From: SIG578 sp964508295
GTDB lineage: Bacteria > Bacillota > Clostridia > Oscillospirales > Ruminococcaceae
Direction: 5' to 3'
Length of the DNA: 50,469 nucleotides
Assembly: GCA_964508295.1 (NCBI GenBank)
Contig: CAZDSQ010000002.1
Location: 1 to 50,469 of the forward strand
Below the pieces are notes generated by a model. That model saw only the letters and a program-made list of their open reading frames with translations. It did not search any database and had not been told where the DNA came from. Below, piece after piece: positions 16,666 through 26,065 of this stretch. The position numbers and the translations under genes are program-made. Position 1 is the first letter of the stretch, and each line of letters starts with the position of its first letter.

Positions 16666-19600
16666 TTAAAATACACTTTCAGTGTCAACCGAAATCTCTT
16701 TACCAAGGCAGAAGGAATAGATCAAACATTCCTTTACGGGCATATCAAGCAGTTTTTCAATTGCACCTTTATACAGTGCAAGCTGCATAGCATATCGCTC
16801 TACAAGCTCCGATTCCGCTTTGACAAAATCGGTCTTGTAGTCGATAATTGTAGCCTTATTGCCCTCAATAATAACGCAGTCGGCAACGCCCTGCAGTATA
16901 ACAGTATCGTCCGCGCCCTCTGTTCCGCCGAACTGCGATGAATCAAGTCCCGTCATAAACTTGTATTCGCGCAAAACCGCGTCGCTGCTTAAAATTCTAT
17001 CGCAAAGTTTTGAGCCGAAAAAGGCCCCAAGCTTTTTCTCATCAATAACGGCGCGTTGCCTTTTTGTGATGTGTCCCAAGCTCTCAATGCGCTGTAGCTC
17101 TGCCTTTATATCCTCGCGTGCCTTTTTGTAATCTGCAAACTGCATAAAGGTGTGCAGGGCAGTTCCTCTCTGAGCGCCCGTCATAGAGTTATCAAGCATA
17201 AAGTCGGGGGTAGACTCAAAGTCGTAAACCTCGCCCGCAGATTTTGAAATCTCGCTGACAGAAAACTTGCTTGCGATGCTTGTCTGTTCGGCGTACGGAT
17301 ATTTATAGCTTGCGGCATCGCGAATAAGCGAAATTATCTCGTCGCTTGCTTCGGCCCTTGCTTTTTTCTCGCTATCCTGATGCTCGCTTGCAACGTCAGC
17401 AAATTTTACCTCGAATTTTGCCGAGTCGGTGTATTCGCCGTTGACGGCAAATTCAAGCAGAGCATCTCTCATATCAGGCGACTTAACGCAGGCGTATATA
17501 AACCACTGCGCCCAACTGCTGCAGTCCAAAACTGCGGCGGGGTCATTGTCGATCTCACGCGAAATAATTGCATTGTTTAAAAGCTTTTCTATGTTTGAGT
17601 GAACGATAGGCAAAATCAGCTTTTCCTTTGCGCGCGTCATCGAAACATACAAAAGCCGCATTTCCTCTGCGAGTTGGCGCTCCTCGATCAAAAGGCGAGC
17701 AACCTTGTGAGCCACAGTCGAGTATCTTACAGACCTTTCTGTGTCATTTATCCTGCAGGCAAATCCGATCTCCTTGCAAAGCAGGGTGTTTGAAATGCTG
17801 TCGCGCTGATAAAAAGGCTTAACGGTGTTTGCAAGGATACAGATAGGGAACTCAAGTCCCTTTGATTTATGCGCCGTCATAATTTTAACGGCGTTGTGAT
17901 TTTCCGAAAGGCCCTGCGAGCCTTTGAGCTTGTCCTTGTTGTTTTTGGTCTTGTCCAGAAAACGCAAAAACTGTCCTAAACCTCTATAGCCGCTGCTCTC
18001 AAAATGCCTTGCGTAATATCTGAACATATCGAGGTTGTTCATTCGCTCCTCGCCGCTCTTCATTGCGCCGACAAGCCAGTAAATGCCGTACCTATCATAC
18101 AAAACAGAGAGCAGACTGTCAACACTCTGTCCTGCCGAGAGCCGCCTAAGCTGCGCAAGCTTGTCTAAAAACTCTCTGCATTTTTGATTTCCCGCCTCGG
18201 CAGCATTTTTAACCGAAGTGTAAAGCTCGGTGTTTCTGGCTTCTTTGTTTGACCTAATTTCCGCCAAGTCAGACGGGGTGAACAGAAAAACGGGGGACAT
18301 CATTGCACTGCAAAGCGCAACGTCGTCGTAAGGGTTGTCAATTGCTTTAAGGATAGAAATCGTCATCAGCAGCTCGCGGCTCTCCAAAAAGTCGGAGCCA
18401 CTTTTGTCAACAACCACATCTATGCCGATTTCCTTAAGCGCGTCGCTGTAGGCGGAAAATCTGCCCGAATCGGCGCGCGATAAAATGCAAAAATCGCTGT
18501 AACGGCAGGGGCGCATACCATCGCCGTCTGCAACCTTGTAACCGCTTTTTACCATTTGGTCAATCTGCTCAGCTATAATTTTTGCCTCAATTTCAACCCA
18601 GCTATTTCCGCGGCTGCCTTTTGGAGCGCTATGGAAAAGCAGAGTGACCGACTCGTTTTGGCTCTCTGGGAACGTTCCCGAAGCCTTTAAGCTGTCTCCA
18701 TCGGTGTAGAGCCCTGCGCCGACGCCCTCGATCATTATTTTAAAGAACACCTCGTTGATAAAATCGGTTACACCGGCGCGGCTTCTGAAATTGTTGTCAA
18801 AGAATATCTTGGCAGGGAAGTTCTTGGTATCGTAGTCAAAGAAGTCCTGCTTTTTGCCCTCAAAGATGTCAGCGTCTGCTTGTCTGAAGCCGTAAATGCT
18901 CTGCTTAACGTCGCCAACCATAAAGACATTGTGACTTTCTGGCTCGATAGCCTTGAAAATCATTTCCTGCGCGGCGTTAACGTCCTGATATTCGTCTATA
19001 TATATCTCGTCGTACCTGCGGCTGAGAGCCTTTGCAAGCGCGGTTTTTGCGTACTCTCCGTCTTTCTTTTCCCAAAGAAGTGCAAGCATAAACTGCTCAG
19101 CATCGTTGAAATCGACAAGATTTTTATCCCTTTTTGCCGATGCAAATTCTTCTAAAAATGCGCGCACAAGCTCGAAAAGCTTACTTACTATAGGTAGCAG
19201 ATACTCCTGTTGTGAGCAGTACAGCTCGTAGGAAACGTCGCAAAGCAGGCCGTATGTTTCGGCAACGCTTTTGCGAGTGTTTTCTCTGCTGAGCTTAACC
19301 TGTTCTCTAAGACACGGCTCCATTTTGCGACTTAGTGAGCGGTTGCTCATTTTAACGGCGTGAGCAGCCTCGCAGGCGGCGGGAATGTCACCGTTAGAGA
19401 GCGCCTTGTCGACGTTTTTCAGCTCTGTAAGGTCGTCAAGTATAAAGGCAGACATCTTCTCGTCAGCAATATCGTCAATGTGCTTCTGACAGATTAAAAT
19501 GGCTTGATTTATGGTCTTTTTCGCTCTTTCTATGATAGGAGCAGTAAGCTTTTTGTAGTTTTCTTCGCTCGGCAAAAAGCTGTTGTACCATTCGTCCAGA

Positions 19601-20175
19601 ACATCAAGAGGGAATGGCATGGCGATAAGTGTTCTGTAAAGCTTTAAAATGATCTGTGTAAGCTCGGCGTCGTTGCGGCTGCTGCAAACATTTTCAATCA
19701 GCCTGTAGAAAACCTCGTCGTTTTCCGCGTACGCCTTTTTGATAACCCTGTCGACCGCCGAATACATCAAAATCTCGTTCTCGGCGCCGTCAGCTATGCG
19801 AAAATCGCAGGAAAGGTCTAAAAGAGAAAAGTTCTCTCTGATAATTTTTAGGCAAAAGCTGTGTATAGTTCCAATCTGCGCTTCGCCCATGCGCTCGAGC
19901 TGGGCGCTGAGAACGGCATTATCGGGGTCTAATTCAGAAAGCTCGTAGAGCTTGGTTTCAATGCGCGAGAGCATTTCTGCCGCCGCGGCATTCGAGAAGG
20001 TGGTCATTAAAAGCTTGTCGGCAGATAGCGGATTGTCTGCATCGCAAAGCCTGCGGCTGACTCTCTCAACTATGGCAGAGGTTTTTCCCGAGCCTGCCGC
20101 CGCCGAAACGAGTATCGGGCCGCGTGGCGCAGAGATAAAATCGCTTTGGGCGCCGGTCCATTTTCTTTCAGACAT
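16666..20175 (-). CDS. addA: AddA helicase-nuclease subunit
   Basis: ATP-dependent UvrD-type helicase and RecB-type nuclease subunit of the AddAB complex, which resects double-strand DNA breaks and, in relatives, responds to Chi sites to start RecA-dependent recombination; cytoplasmic. Seen in 1,169 residues: Walker A AAAGSGKT at 25-32, TTFSNAAAAEM motif, IDEYQD helicase motif II near 394, VGDVKQSIYGFRQAD motif III, MTAHKSKGLEFP, YVSMTRAKEKL motif VI, and the C-terminal nuclease motif IDYKT near 1111. Its start overlaps the end of addB by 8 bp, so translation is coupled. Full length, nothing missing. Confidence 0.95.
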   Translation of the reverse strand: MSERKWTGAQSDFISAPRGPILVSAAAGSGKTSAIVERVSRRLCDADNPLSADKLLMTTFSNAAAAEMLSRIETKLYELSELDPDNAVLSAQLERMGEAQIGTIHSFCLKIIRENFSLLDLSCDFRIADGAENEILMYSAVDRVIKKAYAENDEVFYRLIENVCSSRNDAELTQIILKLYRTLIAMPFPLDVLDEWYNSFLPSEENYKKLTAPIIERAKKTINQAILICQKHIDDIADEKMSAFILDDLTELKNVDKALSNGDIPAACEAAHAVKMSNRSLSRKMEPCLREQVKLSRENTRKSVAETYGLLCDVSYELYCSQQEYLLPIVSKLFELVRAFLEEFASAKRDKNLVDFNDAEQFMLALLWEKKDGEYAKTALAKALSRRYDEIYIDEYQDVNAAQEMIFKAIEPESHNVFMVGDVKQSIYGFRQADADIFEGKKQDFFDYDTKNFPAKIFFDNNFRSRAGVTDFINEVFFKIMIEGVGAGLYTDGDSLKASGTFPESQNESVTLLFHSAPKGSRGNSWVEIEAKIIAEQIDQMVKSGYKVADGDGMRPCRYSDFCILSRADSGRFSAYSDALKEIGIDVVVDKSGSDFLESRELLMTISILKAIDNPYDDVALCSAMMSPVFLFTPSDLAEIRSNKEARNTELYTSVKNAAEAGNQKCREFLDKLAQLRRLSAGQSVDSLLSVLYDRYGIYWLVGAMKSGEERMNNLDMFRYYARHFESSGYRGLGQFLRFLDKTKNNKDKLKGSQGLSENHNAVKIMTAHKSKGLEFPICILANTVKPFYQRDSISNTLLCKEIGFACRINDTERSVRYSTVAHKVARLLIEERQLAEEMRLLYVSMTRAKEKLILPIVHSNIEKLLNNAIISREIDNDPAAVLDCSSWAQWFIYACVKSPDMRDALLEFAVNGEYTDSAKFEVKFADVASEHQDSEKKARAEASDEIISLIRDAASYKYPYAEQTSIASKFSVSEISKSAGEVYDFESTPDFMLDNSMTGAQRGTALHTFMQFADYKKAREDIKAELQRIESLGHITKRQRAVIDEKKLGAFFGSKLCDRILSSDAVLREYKFMTGLDSSQFGGTEGADDTVILQGVADCVIIEGNKATIIDYKTDFVKAESELVERYAMQLALYKGAIEKLLDMPVKECLIYSFCLGKEISVDTESVF

Positions 20176-23100
20176 CGCTCTTTACCTCCTCGCCTTTGGT
20201 TATCATTCTGCAGGCATCTCCGTCCTCAAAGCCGCATATCTTGTGAAAATCGCAGTATTTGCAGGCTTTGTTTTCACGCCCGACGTAAAGCGGATTTACC
20301 AATAGCTTGCCGCCTATAAGCTCGTCCGCCATTTTCTTTATAAGTTCTTCAATTTTGTTTTGTATAAGCGAAAATTCTAAGCTGCTCTCAAAAGACGCGC
20401 TGAAAAACGGCGCGCCTTTTTTGTTTTGCTCGTCGTCAAGTAAAAGGCCGTTCATTCTGTAGCCTTTCTCTATGTCCTTGTTGACACTCGCATCGTCAGC
20501 GCCGTCCTTCTTTGTAACCTCACTGCGCTTTGCGGGCATATAGAGCACGCCCGACGGGGTAAGAGTGTCATTGTAACGGCTGCTGCCGTTTTTAAGGATA
20601 GAGAAAAGGTATAAAAACATCTGGAGATTAAGTCCGTAGTCAAGCTCGGCACGGCTGAACGCCTTGCCGCCGCTCTTGTAGTCGATAACTCGCACATAGG
20701 TGGAGCTGTCGGTTTTGAGGGTATCGACCCTGTCTACCTTGCCGTAGACCCCGATCTGTTTTCCCGAGTCGGAGCTGAGCATATAAGGTTCAATGTCGCG
20801 CCCGCGGCGAATCTCAAGCTCGAAGTCCTGCGGCACAAATCCGCTCGCCTCAAGTTCTCTGAGAACATACTTAATAACGGGAACAATGGTCGATTTAAGC
20901 CTTGTAATGCTGTAAACGATTCTGTTGTCGTCAAAAACGCTGCTGCCAAGCCTCAGGCTTAAAAACTCTTTAAGATAGGCATCACAAAGCGCAGAAAGCT
21001 CGCTATCTCCAAGCAGCGCAAGCTCAGAAACGCTGTAGTTTCTAAGCAACCTTTCCATAACCTCGTGAATGGCGTTTCCGGTGTCAATGGCGCTAACCTC
21101 TGCAACCTTGAGGGGATTTAGCCTAAGACCGTAACGGCAGAAATGTGCAAACTGGCAGAGGTGATATTTTTCTATCTGTGATGGCGAAACCATCATCGGA
21201 CTTCCGTACAGCACAGTAGCCTGCTCGGTCGAGAGAGCCTGCGTCTTTAAAGAAAGGCTCTTGTCTATACCCATAAGCTTTATGCGGTAGAGGTCGTCAG
21301 CTACCTCGGAAAAATATTTTCTCAGGCTGCTTGAGAACTCGTTGTCCGCGTGGTACCCGCGGCATAAAAGCTCAAAGTTTGCCGCATCTGTTCCAAAAAG
21401 CTCATATAACGGCTGGTCAGAAAGATTTTTTGTTTCAATATCAAAGAATTTTTTGATTTTGTTTACTATCTTTGATTCAAAAATAGGCTCGCCTTGCATG
21501 GTGTTTTTGCTATAGCTTATGTAAAGCTTTTCGCTTGCCGATGTAAGCGCGCAGTAGAGGTAGTAATCCTCGTTCTGATTCATTACATTAGAGGGGGTTA
21601 AAATGTCAATTCCCGCCGCTCTTACGTTTTTGCGGTCACGGTCAGAGAAAAGACCGCTGTCACTGTGCCTTTTGGGGAATACACCCTCGTTCATTCCAAC
21701 AAGAAACGCAACCTTTGCACCGCTTGCCCTCATTCTGACGGCATCGCCGATCTGCACCTCGTCAAGATGGTGGGGAATAGAACCAACGTCCTCTGCATTT
21801 ATAGCGGCCTTGAAAAGCTCAAGGTAATATTTGAGCGAAACACTTTCGCCCTTTAAAAGCGCCGCAAGCTGCGAGAGAACACCCAAACAAACCTGATATG
21901 CTCGGTGCTGTTCTCCTGCAAGAGCGCTGTCGGTTTCAGAGAGAGCGGCAGTCAGCTCAGAGAGCTTTTTGATAACGCCGCTTTGCTTCATAAAATTGTA
22001 AATGGCGCGGGTAATAGTAGCTCCGTCAGCCTTCAGAATTTGCTTTTTAAGTTTAATAAGCGGCGAAACCGCGGTTTCTCTTATTTCGTTAAGTTTGGAT
22101 AAGTAAGCAAGTCCCTTTTCATCAATTTCTCCGTCAAGACCGTTGGGATTTTTGACGAAGGGAGAGAGCATCTCCTTCTTGCTAAGGCGCCAAAGATCAA
22201 TGTAGTTTTCAAGCTCTGCCGCCTCGTCAGCGCTGATGGGGGAGATGGGGCATTTTAGGTATTTGATAAGTGTAGAAGGGTCAAGGTCGCTGATTATGGT
22301 TTCAATAAGATTGATTATGAAAATAACGGCGGGTCTGCTGGTAAGCGAGCTTCGCTGGTCGCTGAAAAAGGGAATATCGTATAAACGCAGACTGTCCTCT
22401 AAATGAGAAAGGTAGCTGTCCATATCTCTGCCTATGATCGCGATGTCGCGGTAGCGCAGATTTTCCTCACTGACTAACTTCCTTATCTGAGCGGCAACGC
22501 TTCTGCACTCAAGCTTTATAGAGAGAGCGGCGCTGATTGTAATGCCGGCGGCCTTTTCGGGCTTCTCGGGCGCTTTTGCAGAGAGCAGCTCTTCAAGTGC
22601 AATCAAGGACTCGCTTTTAAATAACTCTCCCGCCTTTAAGGTGGCGGGCGTTGCAACCTCACAGCCGGCTTTGCTGCAAAGGCGCAAAAGCTTTGAGTAG
22701 GTGTCAAGCGGGGTACGGAAAACCGATGCGGGCAGTTTGCCGCTCGGCGCATCAGAGCAAAGGATAACCGAAACAGAGGGCGAACACATAAGCATCTTTT
22801 CGATAATGGAAAGCTGAGCGCCGTTAAAAGAAGCAAACTCGTCTATTATAATATTGTAATCCTTGAAAAATTCTCCGTCCCCAAGGCGCGCCGCGGCAGA
22901 AGCAAGCTCGCCACTGGGATCAAGATAGCCCTTTTCTAAAAGGGCGTTGTACCAATGATATATGACTGAAATGTCAGAAAGCTTGTCGAGGAGAATAGGG
23001 TCGTCGTTAAAGCCTTCCAGGCTCTTTTCAAACTGCTCGGGAGAAAGGTTAGCTACCATAAGCTCGTCAATAACTGACGAAACCTCGCTCGCAAATGCGG

Positions 23101-23440
23101 TGCTTTTAGATTGTGAGGTGTATATTTTAAGAGAGGGAGCGGCGTTTTTTGCGGCGCAGGAGGTGAGTATCATCTTTCCCGCGGCAGAGAGTCTCTCGCC
23201 GCCGGCAAACCCGTATCTCGCCTTTATAAGAGAGCAGAGGCGGGTGAAAGAAACAACCTCAAGGCGAGAAAAATTCTTATCGCCTAAGGATAAGTATAGC
23301 TCCTTTTCGGTTTCAAAGGAGGACTGTTCGGGAACAAGCAGCATAACCTTCTTATGACTACTGCTAAGTAAAGAGGCTATTTTATTAAGTATGTACTCGC
23401 TTTTTTTGCTTGCCGCTCTTGCAAAAATTGGCTCAAACAC
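20168..23440 (-). CDS. addB: AddB nuclease subunit
   Basis: Second subunit of AddAB: helicase-like fold plus a RecB-type nuclease with an iron-sulfur cluster. Seen in 1,090 residues: LLVPEQSSFETE early on, CQFAHFC near 761, CKYCDFHKIC near 1059 (four cysteines in the AddB cluster arrangement), and nuclease motif VIDYKSGGK near 917. GTG start at 23440 with GGGAGG 8-9 nt upstream. Odd: where other AddB proteins have a Walker A (in Bacillus, GRSGSGKT), this one reads ARAASKKS, so the nucleotide-binding loop appears degenerate. First gene of the addBA operon, with its own consensus promoter at 23545-23573. Confidence 0.92.
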   Translation of the reverse strand: MFEPIFARAASKKSEYILNKIASLLSSSHKKVMLLVPEQSSFETEKELYLSLGDKNFSRLEVVSFTRLCSLIKARYGFAGGERLSAAGKMILTSCAAKNAAPSLKIYTSQSKSTAFASEVSSVIDELMVANLSPEQFEKSLEGFNDDPILLDKLSDISVIYHWYNALLEKGYLDPSGELASAAARLGDGEFFKDYNIIIDEFASFNGAQLSIIEKMLMCSPSVSVILCSDAPSGKLPASVFRTPLDTYSKLLRLCSKAGCEVATPATLKAGELFKSESLIALEELLSAKAPEKPEKAAGITISAALSIKLECRSVAAQIRKLVSEENLRYRDIAIIGRDMDSYLSHLEDSLRLYDIPFFSDQRSSLTSRPAVIFIINLIETIISDLDPSTLIKYLKCPISPISADEAAELENYIDLWRLSKKEMLSPFVKNPNGLDGEIDEKGLAYLSKLNEIRETAVSPLIKLKKQILKADGATITRAIYNFMKQSGVIKKLSELTAALSETDSALAGEQHRAYQVCLGVLSQLAALLKGESVSLKYYLELFKAAINAEDVGSIPHHLDEVQIGDAVRMRASGAKVAFLVGMNEGVFPKRHSDSGLFSDRDRKNVRAAGIDILTPSNVMNQNEDYYLYCALTSASEKLYISYSKNTMQGEPIFESKIVNKIKKFFDIETKNLSDQPLYELFGTDAANFELLCRGYHADNEFSSSLRKYFSEVADDLYRIKLMGIDKSLSLKTQALSTEQATVLYGSPMMVSPSQIEKYHLCQFAHFCRYGLRLNPLKVAEVSAIDTGNAIHEVMERLLRNYSVSELALLGDSELSALCDAYLKEFLSLRLGSSVFDDNRIVYSITRLKSTIVPVIKYVLRELEASGFVPQDFELEIRRGRDIEPYMLSSDSGKQIGVYGKVDRVDTLKTDSSTYVRVIDYKSGGKAFSRAELDYGLNLQMFLYLFSILKNGSSRYNDTLTPSGVLYMPAKRSEVTKKDGADDASVNKDIEKGYRMNGLLLDDEQNKKGAPFFSASFESSLEFSLIQNKIEELIKKMADELIGGKLLVNPLYVGRENKACKYCDFHKICGFEDGDACRMITKGEEVKSDV

Positions 23441-23544
23441 GCTGTTTTCCTCCCTTTTTGTACTTCTGTATAACCTGTAAAGTATATTTACTTTATAAAG
23501 TTAAAATACTTTATACATATCTTATATTAATACATTCTGCTTAT

Positions 23545-23573
23545 ATTATAATATTTTTTTGTCGATATGTCAA
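23545..23573 (-). promoter_or_regulatory. Consensus promoter of addBA
   Basis: On the minus strand TTGACA (23573-23568), exactly 17 bp, TATAAT (23550-23545). The leader of about 98 nt contains an AT-rich inverted repeat: AAAGTAT (23479-23485) facing ATACTTT (23506-23512) around the 12-bp palindrome ACTTTATAAAGT (23490-23501). Confidence 0.8.
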
Positions 23574-23576
23574 AGA

Positions 23577-23614
23577 AAACAAGGGGTTTTGTTAAAAAAC
23601 AAAACCCCTTGTTT
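23577..23614 (-). terminator. Terminator of the P-loop ATPase gene
   Basis: A 17-bp perfect stem (23577-23593 with 23598-23614), AAAA loop in plus-strand reading, sits directly after the ATPase stop codon and just upstream of the addBA promoter. Confidence 0.85.
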
Positions 23615-24679
23615 TTATTTGAGTTTTTCTGTAAAATCGTCAAAATATTTGTCACGCGTCTCAAAGTCGCAGGCGGCGGTGTAATAGCTCTCAAGCTTTC
23701 TATGAGCTTTAAGTTTTTTTGCGTTAAATACCGCCGCCTCTTTAAGCATTTCTCTCGCCGCCTTTAGCTGAAATGAGGTGCGGGTAGAGTAGTCGTATAG
23801 CTTTTCTCTGTCATAGAAGCGAGAGGTGTGAATTTTCTTTATCTCCTTGTCGGTTATCGGGTGAAATTTGTTAGAGGTCATAAAACCGAGAGATAGCTCG
23901 GGAATTAAAATATGGTCAATTCTGCCGCTGTCAGAAAGCGGACACAGACAGCAGTAAACTGTGTAGCCGGCCGAGAGAGCAAACTCGCAAAGTCCCTCTA
24001 AGATAATTCCCGAAACGGCACCGCTTAAGTCGTCTATGGCGTAAAGGCGGGAGCACATTTTTTTGGCGGTGTCGGTGAACATAAAAACGCCGTTTTCAGA
24101 AATAGTACTTAAATATCTTAGCTTAAGCTCTCCCTTGCCGCCGTGTTTTTTGATCTCCCGAGAGCACAGGCGGGAAAGAAAGTTTGAAAGCTTTTCTCTG
24201 TTTATAAAGCGGGAACAAAGGCGCTCGTTAGAGGATAAAAGCATCCCTGCCGTCCTTATAAACGCCGTGTATTTTTGCCCTAAAAGTTCCTCTTCATCTG
24301 CCGCCTTTAGTATCTCATCTTTTTTCGAGGACAGAATTTCGCTGTCAAAAAAATCATATAATGAGATGACCTTGTCTTTAACTTGCGGCAGGGTAGGCTC
24401 AAGGGTGTGCGGCGGCGTGGCGTCAATAAAAAAGACGCCTTTTTTATCTAAAATTGCCGCGTCAAGAGAGTCTTTGTCAGCCGAACAGTGAATAAGCTCG
24501 CAGACACCGTCGGCAGACAGAGAGGAAACTGCCCGCTTTATAAGTGTGGACTTCCCCGAGCCAGAGGGGCCTTTTAAAAGGTAACGCTTAGTGCAGTCTG
24601 TTGACGGAAAATGAGAAACAAAGCCATTTGGGGTAGAGGCGCTCATAAAAAAGTGGTAGACCTGACCGTTATGTAACAT
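23615..24679 (-). CDS. PRK06851-type P-loop ATPase
   Basis: Cytoplasmic P-loop NTPase of the two-domain type found in Bacilli and Clostridia (PRK06851-like), role unknown. ATG at 24679 is chosen because GGAGG lies 7 nt upstream; the longer GTG frame starts inside that site. Seen: opening GQVYHFFMSASTPNGFVSHF, Walker A GPSGSGKST, HCSADKDSLDA, then FIDATPPHTLEP; later LIPELSLGFMTSNKFHP and a C-terminal helical region with YYTAACDFETRD. In the family the second half repeats the ATP-binding fold. Here the second P-loop region reads IDDLSGAVSGII, lacking GKS/T, so only one site looks intact. The gene is monocistronic. Confidence 0.75.
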   Translation of the reverse strand: MLHNGQVYHFFMSASTPNGFVSHFPSTDCTKRYLLKGPSGSGKSTLIKRAVSSLSADGVCELIHCSADKDSLDAAILDKKGVFFIDATPPHTLEPTLPQVKDKVISLYDFFDSEILSSKKDEILKAADEEELLGQKYTAFIRTAGMLLSSNERLCSRFINREKLSNFLSRLCSREIKKHGGKGELKLRYLSTISENGVFMFTDTAKKMCSRLYAIDDLSGAVSGIILEGLCEFALSAGYTVYCCLCPLSDSGRIDHILIPELSLGFMTSNKFHPITDKEIKKIHTSRFYDREKLYDYSTRTSFQLKAAREMLKEAAVFNAKKLKAHRKLESYYTAACDFETRDKYFDDFTEKLK

Positions 24680-24795
24680 AGTAAACCTCCGCACAGAATT
24701 TTGATGCGATATAGTTTAAAATATTCGTCTTTTTTAAGTTTTGTTACAAAAAGGCTCTTTTTCGATTAAAATTACCGATTTTTTCTATAAAACCC

Positions 24796-24824
24796 TTGAA
24801 AAACTGCAGTAAAAGTCGTAAAAT
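24796..24824 (+). promoter_or_regulatory. Promoter of pduL
   Basis: TTGAAA (24796-24801), 17-bp spacer, TAAAAT (24819-24824). It lies inside the longest possible pduL frame, which supports the downstream ATG at 24871. Confidence 0.65.
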
Positions 24825-24870
24825 GAAGGTGTTAATAAATACTGCTTTTGCAGAAGAATGGAGAAGTATT

Positions 24871-25440
24871 ATGTCTAAGGAAATTTTAGTTGAAACCTCT
24901 GCCCGTCACGTTCATCTTTCTCAGGCGGATCTTGAGATTCTTTTTGGTAAGGATGCTAAGCTCACAGTTAAAAAGGATCTTTCTCAGCCCGGTCAGTATG
25001 CTTGTAACGAGCGTGTAACCGTTGTCGGCCCCAAGAGAGAGCTCGCAGGCGTTTCTATTTTAGGCCCTGTCCGCCCCGCAACTCAGGTTGAAATCTCGCT
25101 TACCGATGCCCGTAGCATCGGCGTTGCCGCTCCCATCAGAGAGTCGGGTGACACCAAGGGTAGCGCAGGATGTAAGCTTGTTGGCCCCTGCGGCGAGGTT
25201 GAAATTTCCGAGGGCGTTATCGTTGCAAAGCGCCACCTGCATATCACCCCCGAGGATGCTGCAAAGTTCGGCGTTTGCGATAAGCAGAATATAAAGGTTA
25301 AGATCGTGTCTGAACAGCGCTCAACCGTTTTTGACGATGTTGTTGTCCGCGTTTCTGAAAAGTTCGCAACCGCAATGCACATCGACACCGACGAATCTAA
25401 TGCCGCCTGCGCAGGCTCAAAGGGCGAGATCATCGACTAA
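24871..25440 (+). CDS. pduL: PduL phosphate propanoyl/acetyltransferase
   Basis: Transfers the acyl group of acyl-CoA to phosphate, giving acyl-phosphate and CoA; with acetate or propionate kinase this yields ATP. Seen in 189 residues: RHVHLS with H13 and H15, KRHLHIT with H122 and H124, and MHIDTDE with H170, the histidine sets that bind zinc in this family, plus YACNERVTVVGPK and the repeated second barrel. The start is set by GGAG 7-8 nt upstream of 24871. There is no N-terminal encapsulation peptide and no microcompartment gene nearby, so this is probably the free cytosolic form replacing Pta in acetate fermentation (inference). Monocistronic, with its own promoter and terminator. Confidence 0.9.
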   Translation: MSKEILVETSARHVHLSQADLEILFGKDAKLTVKKDLSQPGQYACNERVTVVGPKRELAGVSILGPVRPATQVEISLTDARSIGVAAPIRESGDTKGSAGCKLVGPCGEVEISEGVIVAKRHLHITPEDAAKFGVCDKQNIKVKIVSEQRSTVFDDVVVRVSEKFATAMHIDTDESNAACAGSKGEIID

Positions 25441-25456
25441 TTACATATTAAAAAAT

Positions 25457-25488
25457 AAAAGCGGCAGGAAAGCTCCTGCCGCTTTTTT
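25457..25488 (+). terminator. Terminator of pduL
   Basis: AAAAGCGGCAGGA (25457-25469), AAGC loop, TCCTGCCGCTTTT (25474-25486) then more Ts. The sigma factor gene starts 31 bp later. Confidence 0.9.
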
Positions 25489-25519
25489 AAACCGTGGCTT
25501 ATACTTAAGGAGATATAAA

Positions 25520-26065
25520 ATGCTGTTATTTTATTTGAGTTTGCTTGATACACAAGAAGAAAAAAGTAAAATGGAAAAGCTGTATCATACATATAAAGGG
25601 CTAATGCTAAAAGTGGCTTATGATATATTAAAGGATCATGAGCTTGCAAATGATGCCTTGCATAATGCGTTTTTGAAAATAGTTAAACACTTGAATAAAA
25701 TAGATGAAATTTCCTGTCACAAAACCAAGGCATATATGGTTATAGTTGTAGAGAATGTTTCAAGAAATATGTACAATAAGAGAAAAAAGCACCCCGTGAT
25801 CTCGTTAGAAGAGGTTGAGCAAGAAATCAAAGATGATATAAATGTTGAAGAAATTGTTTCTGATAAATTTAACGCTGAGTATGTATGCGAAAAAATCAAA
25901 CTGCTGCCCGAAATATACAGCGAGATTCTTTCATTAAAATATACAAACGAGTTGTCTGACAAGGAAATTGCCGAGATTTTGGATATATCAACCGCGGCGG
26001 CAAGAAAAAGGTTGGAGCGCGCTCGAACAAAACTCAGAGATTTGATAGATAGGGAGAGCAATTAA
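25520..26065 (+). CDS. ECF-type RNA polymerase sigma factor
   Basis: Sigma-70 family, extracytoplasmic-function type, 181 residues; directs RNA polymerase to a specific promoter set when released from an anti-sigma factor. Seen: region 2 (about 18-60, YHTYKGLMLKVAYDILKDHE then NAFLKIVKHL), and region 4 (about 130-178, LLPEIYSEILSLKY, then ELSDKEIAEILDISTAAARK helix-turn-helix). ATG at 25520 has AAGGAG 8 nt upstream; a longer frame reaching back into pduL has no such site. The stop codon abuts the ATG of the next gene, a membrane anti-sigma candidate, so the two are translationally coupled. No convincing own promoter was found in the 31 bp after the pduL terminator. Confidence 0.88.
   Translation: MLLFYLSLLDTQEEKSKMEKLYHTYKGLMLKVAYDILKDHELANDALHNAFLKIVKHLNKIDEISCHKTKAYMVIVVENVSRNMYNKRKKHPVISLEEVEQEIKDDINVEEIVSDKFNAEYVCEKIKLLPEIYSEILSLKYTNELSDKEIAEILDISTAAARKRLERARTKLRDLIDRESN

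Noticed and set aside
24796..24870. N-terminal extension of PduL from 24796
   Set aside because: It covers a promoter and lacks a ribosome binding site; ATG 24871 has one and gives the family's usual start.
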